Below, piece after piece: positions 11,401 to 21,491 of a DNA stretch of 64,000 nt (position 1 is its first letter; the number at the start of each line of letters is the position of its first letter). Source of the stretch: Membranipora membranacea (Eukaryota; Bryozoa; Gymnolaemata; Cheilostomatida; Membraniporidae); contig OU612071.1 in NCBI GenBank assembly GCA_914767715.1, positions 27,585,681-27,649,680 of the forward strand, in the 5' to 3' direction. The translations under genes were made by a program, and so were the position numbers. Under the pieces are notes generated by a model that did not search any database, was not told where the DNA came from, and saw nothing but the letters and a program-made list of their open reading frames with translations.

Positions 11401-11799
11401 GATATATTTAGTACTGAGCCAAGCTAAAAAAGGTTTAAAAAAATCTATACACAAACATAGCCAACTTTGAATGAAATCGGAACACAAAAGGTTACTAGAA
11501 CCATACCTTGAATAGTATACACCATTGTTTTACTGCTCTTATGAATATATTAAATAAGACATCCTGAGAATTGAGGATCTTCAAAAACCACAAATCAAAA
11601 TTGCCCAAAGGTCGCGACAAGTAGGGGTGGAACGGATCAGGGTTAGGCAACCCTGGATCGGTCGATAAATTCAAACTCGGATCGGATCCGGATAACGCGT
11701 ACAAACGCTTAGTCCAAGCAGCTGTACTGTTGCACCATAATATACAGTTAAGGTCATTGAATACATGGATAAACAGCATCAACAATCTTTTCCCTGAAC

Positions 11800-12000
11800 T
11801 ATTACCCTAATTTAAATGCGCATGTATCTGCTTGGATCTAATACTTTACAAGGACCAACTTATCACTCAAACAGCCACGGCGCAAGGATCACACAAATAG
11901 TTTATTTGAAAGTATCATTTAATGAGTACAAAGATCTCTTGACTCAATTTGCCAGGATCACTCAAACCCCGATGTTTGTAATCACTGAGTTTGAACAAAC
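11800..12000 (+). other. Unclassified flank of LINE fragment
   Basis: AT-rich sequence directly before recognisable reverse transcriptase coding. It is not convincingly coding, so the 5' truncation point of the LINE probably lies near 12000. Confidence 0.4.
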
Positions 12001-12594
12001 TCCCTGCTCATATGGTCTGAGCAAAACAACATGATTTTGAATTCCAGCAAAACTGTGATACTGAATGTAGCTTTTACGAACAAACCTGCTATGCACCTTG
12101 GTATATCCTATGGAGATGATAACCTCTTCATCTCTCCCTCTGAGCATACCAAGTTTTTAGGCGTATTCATAGACAACACACTAACTTTCAGCAATCATGT
12201 TGACTATATTATATCTAAATGCTGTCAACGATTATACTTGATGAGACTGCTAAAACGCATGGGCATGGATAGTGATGGCCTCAGAACCTTCTATATAGCT
12301 AACATTAAATCTATAATCTCCTACGCCTGCCCTGCATGGTATAATCTACTGTCAGACACCGATAAAACACGACTCGAGAGGATCCAGCGCTCTGCTACTC
12401 GGATTGTGCTGCCATTCTCTGACAACTACGAGCAGAGGCTGGACCATCTAGCACTGCCACCCATCACAATATTACTGCACACCACTTGCAGTGAACATTT
12501 CACTAGAAGTGCTGAAAACGATAATCACCCCTTGAACTCTCGTATTAAAATAAACACAAACAGAACATCTGCTCGTAGAGCAAAAATAGTGTAG
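12001..12594 (+). pseudogene. 5'-truncated non-LTR retrotransposon (CR1/jockey-like) RT end
   Basis: The open frame carries the thumb and C-terminal region typical of CR1/jockey-group LINE reverse transcriptases: an N-N-M-x-L-N-x-x-K-T stretch, then K-F-L-G-V-F-I-D-N near 12150, a Y-L-M-R-L-L-K-R-M helix, S-Y-A-C-P-A-W-Y and L-E-R-I-Q-R-S-A-T-R-I. The upstream endonuclease and RT palm with the catalytic aspartates are missing, as expected of a LINE copy truncated at its 5' end during target-primed insertion. The frame closes at TAG 12592-12594, and an AATAAAC motif lies about 140 bases downstream. Family placement is from motif memory only. Confidence 0.8.
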
Positions 12595-12754
12595 AACAAC
12601 CAAAATACAAAATAATTTTATATGCGATTTTTTAACTAATGCAGCTCAGACTCCTTTTATTTTTATTTTTCCATGTATGTGCTGTACATTCGATGCTATC
12701 AACCTATCACAGTATGGATATTAGAATTTAGGCAATAAACAAACTTCAAACTTA

Positions 12755-13035
12755 TGTTTACCCACAGGGTTGTCCATTTTTAAACCTACTGGTACCTTAT
12801 AAGTTCTGTGAAGGTTGCCTATGAATGCCAGTGTAAACAAAATGAACATTCTGACTGGTTTATCTTGGGTAAATAACTTGGATACAGACAATACATCCAA
12901 TTATGCTTGGCTAATATGTTGATGTCAAGTGAAAGGTAAACAATTGGCAAATGACACTGTGAGAATCTTGTTCAAATTCAATAAGCTAATCTCATTGAAA
13001 ATGATCAGGCAGATTAAACTGTACATTGTAGCCAT
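12755..13035 (+). repeat. Dispersed repeat R1, forward copy
   Basis: About 280 bases from TGTTTACCCACAGGG to the GCCATTAATTG stretch. It recurs inverted at 14222-14515 and forward at 47530-47875 with roughly 85-90% similarity by eye. Confidence 0.8.
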
Positions 13036-14221
13036 TAATTGAATCAGGGAGTTACAGAGAGGGAGTGGAAACGAAATGTAGCCTGTGACTTAACAAGGCT
13101 GTTTCCAAGGGTTGTACTAATATGGCCCCTCCATTTAAATTCATTTAAGTCCTCAGTCTTTTTATATGTCTGTCTCCAGTTGAAAATTATTAAAATATTT
13201 GACATGTTTACCCAATGGTATATTCAGACACCAAGAGACAATATATCATGATGTAAATCACCACAAGTGTAGATGAGACATAGCTAGTAATAATATGGTA
13301 ACCACTTTTGCAGGGTATTGAATTATAATTCCAATGCAAATGTTTGATGGGGGATAGAGAGACTGAAAATAAATCACTCATTCACCATTTAAAAACCATG
13401 TGAGGAACTTAGACCAGATAAAAGTAGTGAAAGTACTTAAATAAGCCCCTTCTAACACCTAAGTGACAATGGGAGGCATAACATACCACGTTTGACATGA
13501 TGAAAACCGCCATTGATTACCAAATTATGAGGCAAATTTATGGCCATGTCTGCAGGGAAACTTTCCCTTCTCATATGAGTAGCAGAGGGCTTTGGAGTCC
13601 CAGATAAAACCAGACTATAGTTTGAAACATGAACTATACCTTAATGCTATCTATATCTCTCTGCTACTTAGTTTGGTTTCTTTTCAAGAGGTTCAAACAC
13701 TTTAGGAAATTTGCGGTAGAACCCATCTTGATAAATGGGATTTCACAACTATGCTCTTGTTGATTGGACAGTTCATCAAAATTATTACAGCAACTCAAGT
13801 TGTACTTCTCTTCGGCAGGAAGTCACTCTCTGCAGTCTCTGCTCTGATTGGCTGTGGTCATGAAAAACCTTTGCTGATAAAGAGAGGACAATTACCAGTG
13901 GAGACAAACAACAATTTGAAATGAGAGGCCGTCTCCACACCTTTTTCAAACTCCTTGATTGAATGTTATGGTATATGGGTAGAGAGAAGCAAGAGTAAAT
14001 CAAACAGGCCAATCATTCAATGACACAATAGAACTCGTTTGTACAGAATGTCTGGTGGTCACTGTAAATTCTAAATTTATCAATGCAGCCGATAATAATA
14101 ATATGAGAGCTTTGAAAGATTATCTGCTTAAAGGCTGTCCAGCAATAATTTATTGCTTTGAAATTAACTGCTGTAATGGCCCTGCAAGCCCCTAATCTGA
14201 ATTTGTTGAAATGATTGGAAT
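13036..14221. other. Spacer between inverted R1 copies
   Basis: About 1.2 kb lacking a recognisable gene. Because it is flanked by R1 in opposite orientations it may be the inside of a long-terminal-inverted-repeat element, but no transposase is visible. Confidence 0.4.
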
Positions 14222-14515
14222 TTCAGTTTGATAGAACCTTTAGCATACCAAACTCTTTGATGCATGCAACTAATGGCTACAATGTACAGTTTAATCTGCC
14301 TGATCATTTTCAATGAGATTAGCTTATTGAATCTATTGAACAAGATTCTCAAAGTGTTTATTTGCCAATTGTTTACCTTTCACTTGACATCAACATCTTA
14401 GCCAAGCATAATTGGATGTATTGTTGGTATCCAAGTTATTTACCCATGAAGTCATAATCAAGATAAGCCAGTCAGAATGTTAATTTTGTTTACACTGGCA
14501 TTCATAGGCAACCGC
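14222..14515 (-). repeat. Dispersed repeat R1, inverted copy
   Basis: Reverse complement of the R1 sequence at 12755-13035. The shared core includes CAGTTTAATCTGCCTGATCA and CCAATTGTTTACCTTTCACT. Confidence 0.8.
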
Positions 14516-14619
14516 CCACATACCATGACATTCAGAGCTAACTCCATGCTCAGAGCATCTTTGGCTAACAAATAGAAATAGCTGAATGCCATTCACTCTC
14601 AATAATCACAATGAGCGTA

Positions 14620-15270
14620 GTTCTGTGGAAAATATGGCCTCATTCACATATCACTTCTCTCCACTTAGGCATGTAGGACAGATGATACAAAGTAATTCCT
14701 CGCTCATCTGGTGAGCGATGTTGTACATTTTTATTAGTAGCAAAGTTTTCTGATAATTCTGCTAGCATAGTTTAGCTGATGTGTTCTATTAATGCAGTTG
14801 TTGCCAATATTAACAGATTGCACAAAATATAACGTAGGGTAGGATACAACACAGAAGAGTTGAGTTGAGTTGAGAGAATAAGTATTTTGTCCGGTAATCA
14901 TATTCATTACTAAGATTTTTCTGTGCTTACAAAAATTGTGAGCCGACAATTCGAATGGAATTTGCTTTCGATTTCCATCATAATGAAACGAAAAGAAAAG
15001 ATTTGCCCCAGAAGGGATTTGAACCTGGGCCTCCCGCAATATAGACTTTGATGCTATCTTGCACATCAATATCTATTCATTTCAGCATATCTTGCCTGGT
15101 CATCTAAATACAAAATCATTGAATACAATGTCAATCCAATTGTATAATATTGACTAGAACTGTAAAGGCTTATACTATAACTATACAATAGCAATAATGA
15201 ATGTAATTTATTTAGCAGGCAGGGTTAATTACACAATAATGGTTGCTGGTTGGATAATGATATATAAGTC
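14620..15270 (+). repeat. Dispersed repeat R2, forward copy
   Basis: About 650 bases (from GGAAAATATGGCCTCATTC to the GGTTGCTGGTTGG end) that recur inverted at 45555-46105. The two copies differ by many substitutions and by an insertion of roughly 110 bases here near 14975-15085. Both R2 copies lie next to R1 in the same relative order, so R1 and R2 belong to one larger element. Confidence 0.8.
14975..15085 (-). mobile_element. tRNA-derived SINE-like insertion in R2
   Basis: Absent from the other R2 copy. On the minus strand it has a Pol III B-box-like GGTTCAAATCCC (plus-strand complement at 15014-15025) flanked by GC pairs as in a tRNA T arm. The A box is weak. The ends are estimated from the comparison with 45555-46105. 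Confidence 0.5.
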
Positions 15271-15303
15271 AGTTTCGAACAATTCTTGGGTATGAAACGC
15301 AGT

Positions 15304-15646
15304 GACTGTAATTTGGAGTTGTTCACTCCTTGGCTCGAATACCAAATAATGAAATATCCTGCAATTTTCTATTTTAGAATCTGCAATATGTATGGTTCAA
15401 ATAGTGCATATGCAATGGTGGCAGATCTGGAATTATAATTGCTGATAATTCGGTTATTAGAGAGAGACTTTAAAAACACAACTGAACTGTTAATCAACAA
15501 TACCTTAGCGGTAAGTAGAGCTACTATCGTACAATGTGCGCTAGCCTCAACTACTGACCACTGGTTTAGTTTTGTGTTGGGCGCAATACTCAGTGGAATT
15601 GCTCAATTGATTTATTTTTAACAATAATAACAAACTATAAATATGG
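15304..15646 (+). repeat. Duplicated segment R3, copy A part 1
   Basis: From GACTGTAATTTGGAGTTG to AAATATGG this matches 21492-21834. The match then breaks at an LTR element and resumes at 17352. Confidence 0.85.
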
Positions 15647-16079
15647 TGTGACAGCCATCACCTGTTAAGTATCAGGTCATGACAGTGACCGTTCTGGCTG
15701 TCACTGGAAATGCCATAATAATAATCATTTCCCATTCACTTCCAGTGGCAAGAATAATGACATTTAACAGACATTTATTACATTAATAACGACCAACTTA
15801 TGTGCTGTGTCCTGGTGCGTGGTGTAACACTTTGGAGTCTTGATGAGTGTGAGCCAATTAATTATCACTTTGCTATTACCTAGTTTTTGCAATTTAATTG
15901 ATATCATATGATACCCTATTTTCACATCCTTTTGGTAATACTATATAAGAGATAGTTTGTACTCAGTTTAGTATGTGTTGTTTGAATGAGCAATAAAGAT
16001 GATGGTGTGCAATTAAAAGTCTCGTCAACTCTCCCTAGTAACCGCTCAGTGTGCGGCATAGTGGTTAAGAGCCGTCACA
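15647..16079 (+). repeat. 5' LTR of short LTR element
   Basis: TGTGACAGCC start and GCCGTCACA end. A TATATAAG box lies near 15942 and AATAAA at 15992-15997. It is followed by TTTGGCTCTGCGAG, the likely primer site, whose tRNA I cannot name. Confidence 0.9.
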
Positions 16080-16553
16080 TTTGGCTCTGCGAGTACGGGT
16101 ATTTTTCTTTGTCGGCGAACCTGAGCGGACTCTAGAGGCATATGGCGTTATTGCAGTAATTGAGGGAGAGGTGCAGGAACTGTGGTGTGATGACCGAAAG
16201 CAAACTTAGGCCTTCAGGCACCTCGAGAGGCGAGAAGAGGAGGCTGAAGCCGCAGCAGAAAATCGGAGAAAATGGTGAATGGAAAGCTGATGAATGAAAG
16301 TCTGGTGAATGGAGATGTGGACAGAAATGATATATTATGGAGAATGGAGTTGGAAACCTTACAGCTAAGGAGACTATAGTCTAGCCTAGACAAAATTAAC
16401 TGTCTTCATAGTGAAAATGGAAAGGGAAAAATGAACTTTGGTATCCCTTGCTTTCATCTATGAATAAGTAGGTGTTGATAACTAAATGTACTTGGAATTT
16501 TATTTGCTGTCGACCACTCTAAGCAACCACAGAGCTGACATTTCATTTAAAAG

Positions 16554-16755
16554 TGTATTCAAGTACCGGCAAGGAAGATGCCGAAGAATTCGTAAACGCC
16601 ATGAGGAGGCTGGCGGATGTCCTGTGGTCCTGCAGTATGGTGGATTCCTCTGCAGAGTAGGGCTTACTGCTTGACAGCATTATAATTTGGCACAACGTGA
16701 GAGATCTCCACACCCATTTAAACATTGACAAAAACTATCGATGCAAGAAAACTAT
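16554..16755 (+). pseudogene. gag remnant inside short LTR element
   Basis: About 67 codons in one frame with one TAG. Residue pattern (acidic E-D-A-E-E-F, R-R-L-A, then D-S-I-I and a leucine-rich stretch) resembles the conserved C-terminal capsid part of Ty3/gypsy gag. Both sides are stop-rich. This is the only coding trace in the element. Confidence 0.45.
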
Positions 16756-16918
16756 GAAATAAGTATTTACAAAATAAACACAAAGCAAATAATCACCGAG
16801 ACACTCGAAGCTACAGTCTGGAACACCGTATCCATCCGGTGGGAAGAACCGGTTGTAGAAGCAGTACGGAGTCAAAATGACAAGAAAAACTAAAATAAAA
16901 ATGGAAGTACACAACAGC

Positions 16919-17351
16919 TGTGACAGCCATCACCTGTTAAGTATCAGGTCATGACAGTGACCGTTCTGGCTGTCACTGGAAATGCCATAATAATAATCAT
17001 TTCCTATTCATTTCCAGTGGCAGAAATAATGACAGTTTAATGGACATTTATTACATTAATAGTGACCAACTTATGGGCTGTGTCCTGGTGTGTGGTGTTA
17101 GCTTTGGAGTCTTGATGAGTGTGAGCCAATTAATTATCACTTTGCTATTACCTAGTTTTTGCAATTTAATTGATATCATATGATACCCTATTTACACATC
17201 CTTTTGGTAACACTATATAAGAGATAGTTTGTACTCAGTTTAGTATGTGTTGATTGAATGAGCAATAAAGATGCTGGTGTGCCATTAAAAGTCTCGTCAA
17301 CTCTCCCTAGTAACCGCTCAGTGTGCGGCATAGTGGTTAAGAGCCGTCACA
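16919..17351 (+). repeat. 3' LTR of short LTR element
   Basis: Second 433-bp LTR, same ends as the first. The sequence before it is not clearly a polypurine tract (AAAAATGGAAG lies 13 bases upstream). Confidence 0.9.
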
Positions 17352-17458
17352 ATGGTTCTAATCGTCATGCAATAAATCAATCACTGTTTTGACAATAACT
17401 TGGCATTTATCATTAGTCATAAAAATACATAAACGTTCAAAATCTTTATAATAAGATC
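17352..17458 (+). repeat. Duplicated segment R3, copy A part 2
   Basis: Matches 21831-21938. It ends in ATAAGATC, which is repeated after the foldback element. Confidence 0.8.
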
Positions 17459-18158
17459 ACAGAGTAAGGATATACAGAGAGGACACATCAATGATCGTTA
17501 TAGTGCCTGCGGTTTTTGATTAACTGGGCGAAAATTGTGCATAGCTGGATGCCGAAAACTCATTATCTCTATATGTTATAATGTCATTTTCTTGCAGACA
17601 TATCTACCTTTGATGGGCCATAACTCATTCTGTATTTATCCTAAAGACTGATTTCCAACTTTGTTGGAATGTCCAACCTTCAAGCTATACACCATATTAT
17701 TTTCATATGTTGCTGGATACATAGGCTATGAGCTATCTGCATTTGTAAAATGAGTTTTATTATAAAGATTTAAGTGTGACAATTGATAAGCTTCTGGTCA
17801 TAAAAATTAGGAAATGTCCGTGTATTGACCCAGGCCACATGTAAATCTATATGATATAACTCATTTTAAAAATACAGATAGCTCATAGCCTATGTATCCT
17901 AGCAAAATATGACAACAATATGGTGTATAACTTGAAGGTTGGACATTCTAACAAAGTTAGAATTCAGTCTTTAGGATAAATACAAAATGAATTATGGCCC
18001 ATCAAAGGTAGAGATGTGTGCACGAAAAATGACATTATAACATATAGAGATAATGAGTTTTCGGCATCCAGCTGTGCACAATTTTCCCCCAGTTAATCAA
18101 AAACCGCAGGGACTATAACGATCATTGAAGTGTCCTCTCTATATATCCTCACTCTGTG
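17459..18158. mobile_element. 700-bp foldback DNA element with long inverted arms
   Basis: The left arm (17459 to about 17770) and right arm (about 17842-18158) are inverted copies of roughly 310 bases, about 90% alike by eye. They begin ACAGAGTAAGGATATAC and, read inward from the right end, CACAGAGTGAGGATATA. The element is flanked by ATAAGATC at 17451-17458 and 18159-18166, and the paralogous sequence near 21930 has one copy of ATAAGATC, so a 7-8 bp target duplication is confirmed. No open frame is present, so it is non-autonomous. The 8-bp duplication would fit hAT, but the long arms are not diagnostic. Confidence 0.9.
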
Positions 18159-18443
18159 ATAAGATCTTACCCTTGGTGCAAGTGACCTTGAATTATGTGC
18201 GATATCTGTCGTCTTGCTGTAAATAGCAGTATCTGTAACTCTGTGTCTTAGCTCTCTTGGCTGAATTGTGTCTAATCGATTTTAGACAATTTTCCTCGCT
18301 TGTGAATTGCGGTATCTGTATCTCTGTGTATGTCTAAACTGTCTTAGACTTGGTCCCTCGATGAAGTGCGGTATTTGTAACTCTCTGTATTTTGTCAAGG
18401 CTCTGTTTGCTGAATGTGTCTAAATGATTTTAGACAATTTTCG
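18159..18443 (+). repeat. Duplicated segment R3, copy A part 3
   Basis: Matches 21931-22345 but lacks an internal duplication of about 140 bases present there. The unit contains diverged sub-repeats with the words GCGGTATCTGTA and TTTTAGACAATTTTCCTCGC. Confidence 0.8.
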
Positions 18444-18734
18444 TTTTAATCCAATAGGGTCTGGAGCAAGGTATTTAAAGTTAACTAATGATTTATAATC
18501 CTTTTTACGGGAGATCTCCTGTTCTCTTGCAGTTGGTTCTGCTGGAACCTCCTGGCTGTATAGACAAATAACTCTTGCCACAAGTTTTTGCTTTGCACCA
18601 GTCACTTTGTATCCTCTTCTGCGGCAGAAATCTTTGAATGTTTCAACAGACCAGCGCTCAACTTCGTCGTAACTGATCAAATCTTCGGCTTCACTTGTTA
18701 CTATAGTTATATCCTGTGGTTGTGCTGTAGCCAT
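18420..18734 (-). pseudogene. SAP-domain coding fragment
   Basis: An open frame of 104 codons begins at the ATG complementary to 18732-18734. A longer frame reaches 18812 but its first 26 codons lie in the tandem array, so I prefer the internal start. Residues 28-59 form a SAP DNA-binding motif (W-S-V-E-T-F-K-D-F, R-R-R-G-Y-K-V-T-G, K-L-V-A-R-V). The stretch after it, ending L-A-P-D-P-I-G-L, recalls N-terminal regions of invertebrate SAP proteins linked to mobile YqaJ-type genes; that link is from memory. Homology stops at about 18455, where the R3 repeat begins, so the rest of the protein is missing or lies in another exon. Confidence 0.6.
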
Positions 18735-18938
18735 AGCTAAACCTGTAGCAGTAGCTAAACCTACTACAAGGGGTCCCAGCAATGGGCCATGTAAGGCCAA
18801 TAACCCTAACACGTACGCTGTGTTTCATAGGGTGGCAATGGTGGATTGGAATGTGCTGTGGGATGAGAGAACACAACTCCGAGTAGTGAATAGCGGGCTA
18901 TCTAATTAGCGCCATCGACCCATTCTTTTTTGGGGATG

Positions 18939-19030
18939 GTGAGATGGCGCAATCGGTTAGCGCGCTTGCTATTCACTGCCAGGCGATTAGTGCCGCAGGA
19001 GTTGTGGGTTCGAGCCCCACTGGGGGAGCT
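18939..19030 (+). other. tRNA-like Pol III promoter, array unit 1
   Basis: A box TGGCGCAATCGG at 18945-18956 lies in a D arm with a perfect GCGC/GCGC stem. B box GGTTCGAGCCC at 19007-19017 lies in a T arm with a perfect GTGGG/CCCAC stem and 7-base loop. The acceptor halves do not pair and the anticodon arm is imperfect with an 8-base loop. It is therefore tRNA-derived, SINE-head-like, not a functional tRNA. Confidence 0.7.
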
Positions 19031-19342
19031 TTCATTGTTGATTGTTCCAGCCCCCAGCACCCTCGGGTGTATACCTCTCCTGTGTACTTGTCTACTGACT
19101 GACTCATGGAAAGACATGTGACAGCATGGAAAGACATGCTGACAAGCTGGAAAGACAGCTAAACCTACTACAAGGGGTCCCAGCAATGGGCCATGTAAGG
19201 CCAATAACCCTAACACGTACGCTGTGTTTCATAGGGTGGCAATGGTGGATTGGAATGTGCTGTGGGATGAGAGAACACAACTCCGAGTAGTGAATAGCGG
19301 GCTATCTAATTAGCGCCATCGACCCATTCTTTTTTGGGGATG

Positions 19343-19434
19343 GTGAGATGGCGCAATCGGTTAGCGCGCTTGCTATTCACTGCCAGGCGATTAGTGCCGC
19401 AGGAGTTGTGGGTTCGAGCCCCACTGGGGGAGCT
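19343..19434 (+). other. tRNA-like Pol III promoter, array unit 2
   Basis: Identical to the unit 1 copy, 404 bases downstream; A box at 19349. Confidence 0.7.
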
Positions 19435-19746
19435 TTCATTGTTGATTGTTCCAGCCCCCAGCACCCTCGGGTGTATACCTCTCCTGTGTACTTGTCTACT
19501 GACTGACTCATGGAAAGACATGTGACAGCATGGAAAGACATGCTGACAAGCTGGAAAGACAGCTAAACCTACTACAAGGGGTCCCAGCAATGGGCCATGT
19601 AAGGCCAATAACCCTAACACGTACGCTGTGTTTCATAGGGTGGCAATGGTGGATTGGAATGTGCTGTGGGATGAGAGAACACAACTCCGAGTAGTGAATA
19701 GCGGGCTATCTAATTAGCGCCATCGACCCATTCTTTTTTGGGGATG

Positions 19747-19838
19747 GTGAGATGGCGCAATCGGTTAGCGCGCTTGCTATTCACTGCCAGGCGATTAGTG
19801 CCGCAGGAGTTGTGGGTTCGAGCCCCACTGGGGGAGCT
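19747..19838 (+). other. tRNA-like Pol III promoter, array unit 3
   Basis: Identical copy; A box at 19753. Confidence 0.7.
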
Positions 19839-20150
19839 TTCATTGTTGATTGTTCCAGCCCCCAGCACCCTCGGGTGTATACCTCTCCTGTGTACTTGTC
19901 TACTGACTGACTCATGGAAAGACATGTGACAGCATGGAAAGACATGCTGACAAGCTGGAAAGACAGCTAAACCTACTACAAGGGGTCCCAGCAATGGGCC
20001 ATGTAAGGCCAATAACCCTAACACGTACGCTGTGTTTCATAGGGTGGCAATGGTGGATTGGAATGTGCTGTGGGATGAGAGAACACAACTCCGAGTAGTG
20101 AATAGCGGGCTATCTAATTAGCGCCATCGACCCATTCTTTTTTGGGGATG

Positions 20151-20242
20151 GTGAGATGGCGCAATCGGTTAGCGCGCTTGCTATTCACTGCCAGGCGATT
20201 AGTGCCGCAGGAGTTGTGGGTTCGAGCCCCACTGGGGGAGCT
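20151..20242 (+). other. tRNA-like Pol III promoter, array unit 4
   Basis: Identical copy; A box at 20157. Confidence 0.7.
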
Positions 20243-20554
20243 TTCATTGTTGATTGTTCCAGCCCCCAGCACCCTCGGGTGTATACCTCTCCTGTGTACT
20301 TGTCTACTGACTGACTCATGGAAAGACATGTGACAGCATGGAAAGACATGCTGACAAGCTGGAAAGACAGCTAAACCTACTACAAGGGGTCCCAGCAATG
20401 GGCCATGTAAGGCCAATAACCCTAACACGTACGCTGTGTTTCATAGGGTGGCAATGGTGGATTGGAATGTGCTGTGGGATGAGAGAACACAACTCCGAGT
20501 AGTGAATAGCGGGCTATCTAATTAGCGCCATCGACCCATTCTTTTTTGGGGATG

Positions 20555-20646
20555 GTGAGATGGCGCAATCGGTTAGCGCGCTTGCTATTCACTGCCAGGC
20601 GATTAGTGCCGCAGGAGTTGTGGGTTCGAGCCCCACTGGGGGAGCT
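20555..20646 (+). other. tRNA-like Pol III promoter, array unit 5
   Basis: Identical copy in the last, incomplete unit; A box at 20561. Downstream sequence leaves the array at 20695 and enters unique DNA. Confidence 0.7.
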
Positions 20647-20695
20647 TTCATTGTTGATTGTTCCAGCCCCCAGCACCCTCGGGTGTATACCTCTC

Positions 20696-21491
20696 ACTCA
20701 ACAAAGTTTCAAGGAATTATAAATTGCACAGTTATCTTTATGAAGACTCTGCTCTTACATGTAATGACATGTAGTACTGAATTTTACTCCTTCAATCAAA
20801 CTCAAATAACCTTACATATTTCCTTGTTTACACCACATTACATAGGGAAATAATCGGCCAATCATAGCTCTCATACTGTTTTGCTTGTTTACAATACTGG
20901 CTTGCACCTGCGGGGTGACCACATTAAGATGATGCATGCTACTATTCATTCATGCAAAATAAGTTGTCTAGGCTCTGAGGTTTTACATGATTTAGCTATA
21001 TTGGGTTTGTGGATAACCCCCCTAGAAAGCTTGAATTTGCCGTCTGAAGATCTCACCAAATGGTTTTTTTTTATAAAGTGGTTCACCCCAAGAAAAAATG
21101 AGACAACTCTAATTTTAGACAAGTGACAATAATGCGGGAAACTGGTGTATTAATTGGTCAAAGAATAGATGAGTACATTTTTACTATGCAGACTTCAATG
21201 TATGCATGGTGGATTATTTCTATGTCAACTTTTATGTTTATAAGGTGAACAATGGTATTTACCTGGTGGATTTTGATGTTCTGTACACACAGGAAAATAC
21301 ATTCGTTAATTTGATCGAATTCTAACTATAGGCAGTCGTTAAATAGGGGAACTAAGAAGTCGTCAAAATATGATCAATTCAGGGCCATAAACTGATTGAA
21401 AGGATCTAGTATTATCAGCCATGGAATTTATGTTTATTGTATTATATAATATAATATGTATTGCAAATGAATTTTTGTGTTTGATCAATCG
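20696..21491. other. No gene recognised
   Basis: Unique AT-rich DNA with short frames on the plus strand and no motif. Confidence 0.5.

Larger units (their letters stand above)
15647..17351 (+). mobile_element. Short LTR retrotransposon with gag remnant
   Basis: Two 433-bp LTRs (15647-16079 and 16919-17351) start TGTGACAG and end GTCACA. They flank 839 bases of internal DNA. The target duplication is ATGG (15643-15646 and 17352-17355). The paralogous segment at 21830 has a single ATGG and no insert, which is a natural empty site. The LTRs differ at about 18-20 positions by eye. The interior has no pol. A frame at about 16554-16755 reads like the end of a gypsy gag (E-D-A-E-E-F-V, M-R-R-L-A-D-V-L, D-S-I-I) broken by a TAG, so this is a deletion derivative. 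Confidence 0.9.
18753..20695. repeat. 404-bp tandem array, about 4.8 units
   Basis: The unit start AGCTAAACCTACTACAAG occurs at 18753, 19157, 19561, 19965 and 20369, each exactly 404 bases apart, and the array ends inside the fifth unit at 20695. I see no differences between units. Each unit holds one tRNA-like promoter, an AAAGACA-rich tail (TGGAAAGACA words) and identical frames on both strands that are artefacts of repetition. Complete identity means very recent expansion, or possibly an assembly effect. Confidence 0.95.

Noticed and set aside
11260-11487. Conserved short protein shared with 59012-59245
   Set aside because: The similarity comes from the R4 DNA repeat and lies in opposite genomic orientations; no motif supports coding.
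18902-20428. Four identical 104-codon minus-strand frames and four identical 63-codon plus-strand frames
   Set aside because: They are the same 404-bp repeat read in two frames. They span the tRNA-like promoter and show no protein motif.
18939-20646. Functional tRNA gene cluster
   Set aside because: D and T arms are good, but the acceptor ends do not pair and the anticodon arm is imperfect with an 8-base loop.
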